Shown: piece after piece, positions 5,123-6,098 of the stretch
Numbering within the stretch: position 1 is the stretch's first letter
How the letters are laid out: every line of letters starts with the position of its first letter
From: Maribacter sp.
GTDB taxonomy: Bacteria; Bacteroidota; Bacteroidia; Flavobacteriales; Flavobacteriaceae
NCBI GenBank assembly: GCA_030730545.1
Contig: JANQUX010000227.1
Location: 1-6,098 of the forward strand
Direction: 5' to 3'
Length of the DNA stretch: 6,098 nucleotides
Notes under the pieces: generated by a model
What the model was told of the DNA's origin: nothing
Database searches by the model: none
The model's input: only the letters and a program-made list of their open reading frames with translations
Program-made: the position numbers and the translations under genes

Positions 5123-6098
5123 ATGAAAAAAGTAGTATTAGTTGCCATTATGTTGGTAGCATCACTATCAGCAAAAGCACAATCTTATATTGGCTATTTA
5201 ACCGATAATTATAGTGGGGTAAACGGCGTAATTTTTAACCCGGCGAATATTGCAGATTCCCGTTTTAAAACAGATATCAATTTAGTTGGTGTAAGTGGTT
5301 TTCTTGCCAATGATTATGTAGGTGTCGGTTATTCAGATTTAGTGTCAAGTGATTTTGATTTTGATAGAGATGCGAACCTAATGTTGACAAGCAACAATAA
5401 TTTTTCTGGTAACGTAGATATATTAGGTCCGTCATTTATGTTTAACGTAGGTAGAACATCATCGATAGCAGTATTCACTAGGGCAAGAAGTTTTGTTACC
5501 GGTAATGAATTTAACGGCGAAAGTATTGATGATTTAGATGATAGCATTGATGAAAGTCAAGACTTTTTGGTAGATGAAGGAGATTTCTTTGCCGCTGGGC
5601 ATGGCTGGGCAGAAGTAGGTATTACGTACGCTCAAGAATTAATGAATAAAGAGGAGCATTTTTTAAAAGGTGGACTTTCCTTAAAATATTTAAAAGGATT
5701 TGGTAACGCATATGTTACGGGTAGAAATGTAACTATAAATTATGATGCCGACGGTGCAACATTACCAAATAGTGCTACTATTGGAACATTAGAATCTACG
5801 GGCGATTTAATTTATGGTCGTGCAGATAATTATGATAATGATAACTATGATTACGAAATTACAGATGCAAACGGCGTTGGTTTCGATTTAGGTTTTGTTT
5901 ATGAATGGAGACCAGACTATGCAGATTATGAGGTAACGGGTGCTGATGGAACAAAAACCGTAATGATAGACAAGAACAAGTACAAGCTTAAACTAGGCTT
6001 GTCTCTTACTGATATTGGGTCGGTTAATTATAAGGGTAGTTTGATGGATACTTACAATATCAACAATACCATTACCCAAGATGATTATGATAATATAG
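5123..6098 (+). CDS. Secreted DUF5723-like protein, N-terminal part
   Basis: The frame starts at ATG 5123 and stays open to the window edge: 325 full codons with no stop, so the gene is cut off at its 3' end. A clear signal peptide (MKKVVLVAIMLVASLSAKAQ) has a likely cleavage after Ala19. The mature part begins SYIGYLTDNYSGVNGV, then NPANIADSR (39-47) and DINLVGVSGF (51-60), a start typical of the Bacteroidota DUF5723 family as I know it. Strand-like repeats such as GFDLGFVYEW (253-262) and KLGLSLTDIG (290-299) suggest an outer-membrane beta-barrel or a surface-exposed beta-rich protein. Acidic stretches occur at 134-154 and 235-245. Some relatives carry a C-terminal OmpA domain, which cannot be checked here. 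The exact function is unknown. It lies after the operon terminator and so is probably transcribed separately. Confidence 0.8.
   Translation, partial: MKKVVLVAIMLVASLSAKAQSYIGYLTDNYSGVNGVIFNPANIADSRFKTDINLVGVSGFLANDYVGVGYSDLVSSDFDFDRDANLMLTSNNNFSGNVDILGPSFMFNVGRTSSIAVFTRARSFVTGNEFNGESIDDLDDSIDESQDFLVDEGDFFAAGHGWAEVGITYAQELMNKEEHFLKGGLSLKYLKGFGNAYVTGRNVTINYDADGATLPNSATIGTLESTGDLIYGRADNYDNDNYDYEITDANGVGFDLGFVYEWRPDYADYEVTGADGTKTVMIDKNKYKLKLGLSLTDIGSVNYKGSLMDTYNINNTITQDDYDNI

Noticed and set aside
5329..5547. Open frame on the - strand inside the DUF5723-like gene
   Set aside because: The + strand frame is open for 325 codons with a signal peptide and family-like motifs, so the - strand frame is a shadow.

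Overview
The window is AT-rich DNA that most resembles a chromosome of the Bacteroidota, probably the Flavobacteriaceae. This rests on several things: few recognisable Shine-Dalgarno sequences, a DAHP synthase with a C-terminal chorismate mutase, Bacteroidota-like versions of prephenate dehydratase and prephenate dehydrogenase, and a secreted protein that looks like the DUF5723 family. The placement comes from recognising protein families, not from a database search.

Layout, all on the + strand: (1) positions 1-117 hold the C-terminal end of an unrecognised protein; (2) 160-648 is a small secreted or membrane-associated hypothetical protein; (3) 649-966 is a 318-base gap that is not empty. 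It holds a 23-codon open frame (774-845) rich in Phe, Tyr and Trp codons, followed 26 bases later by a perfect hairpin with a T tract (872-902). Together these look like a ribosome-mediated transcription attenuator; (4) 967-4967 is an aromatic amino acid operon: prephenate dehydratase (pheA), a fold-type I aminotransferase, prephenate dehydrogenase (tyrA) and a DAHP synthase-chorismate mutase fusion, closed by a strong intrinsic terminator (4989-5021); (5) from 5123 to the window end is the first 325 codons of a secreted DUF5723-like protein.

The four enzymes cover entry to the shikimate pathway (DAHP synthase), the branch reaction (chorismate to prephenate) and the last two steps to both phenylalanine and tyrosine. 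The 4-base overlap between pheA and the aminotransferase gene, and the 5-base gap between tyrA and the DAHP synthase gene, support one transcript. The leader peptide would let the cell set transcription of the whole operon by the charging of tRNA-Phe, with possible input from tRNA-Tyr and tRNA-Trp. The ACT domain on PheA and the fused mutase on DAHP synthase would add control at the protein level.

The main discovery candidate is the unannotated leader peptide and attenuator. A segment at the end of the leader frame (832-838) can pair with the 5' arm of the terminator hairpin (873-879), as an antiterminator would need. Other points are a Met in place of the usual Asn in the aminotransferase NPTG motif, and a C4/G4 inverted-repeat motif found in front of both tyrA and the DUF5723-like gene.
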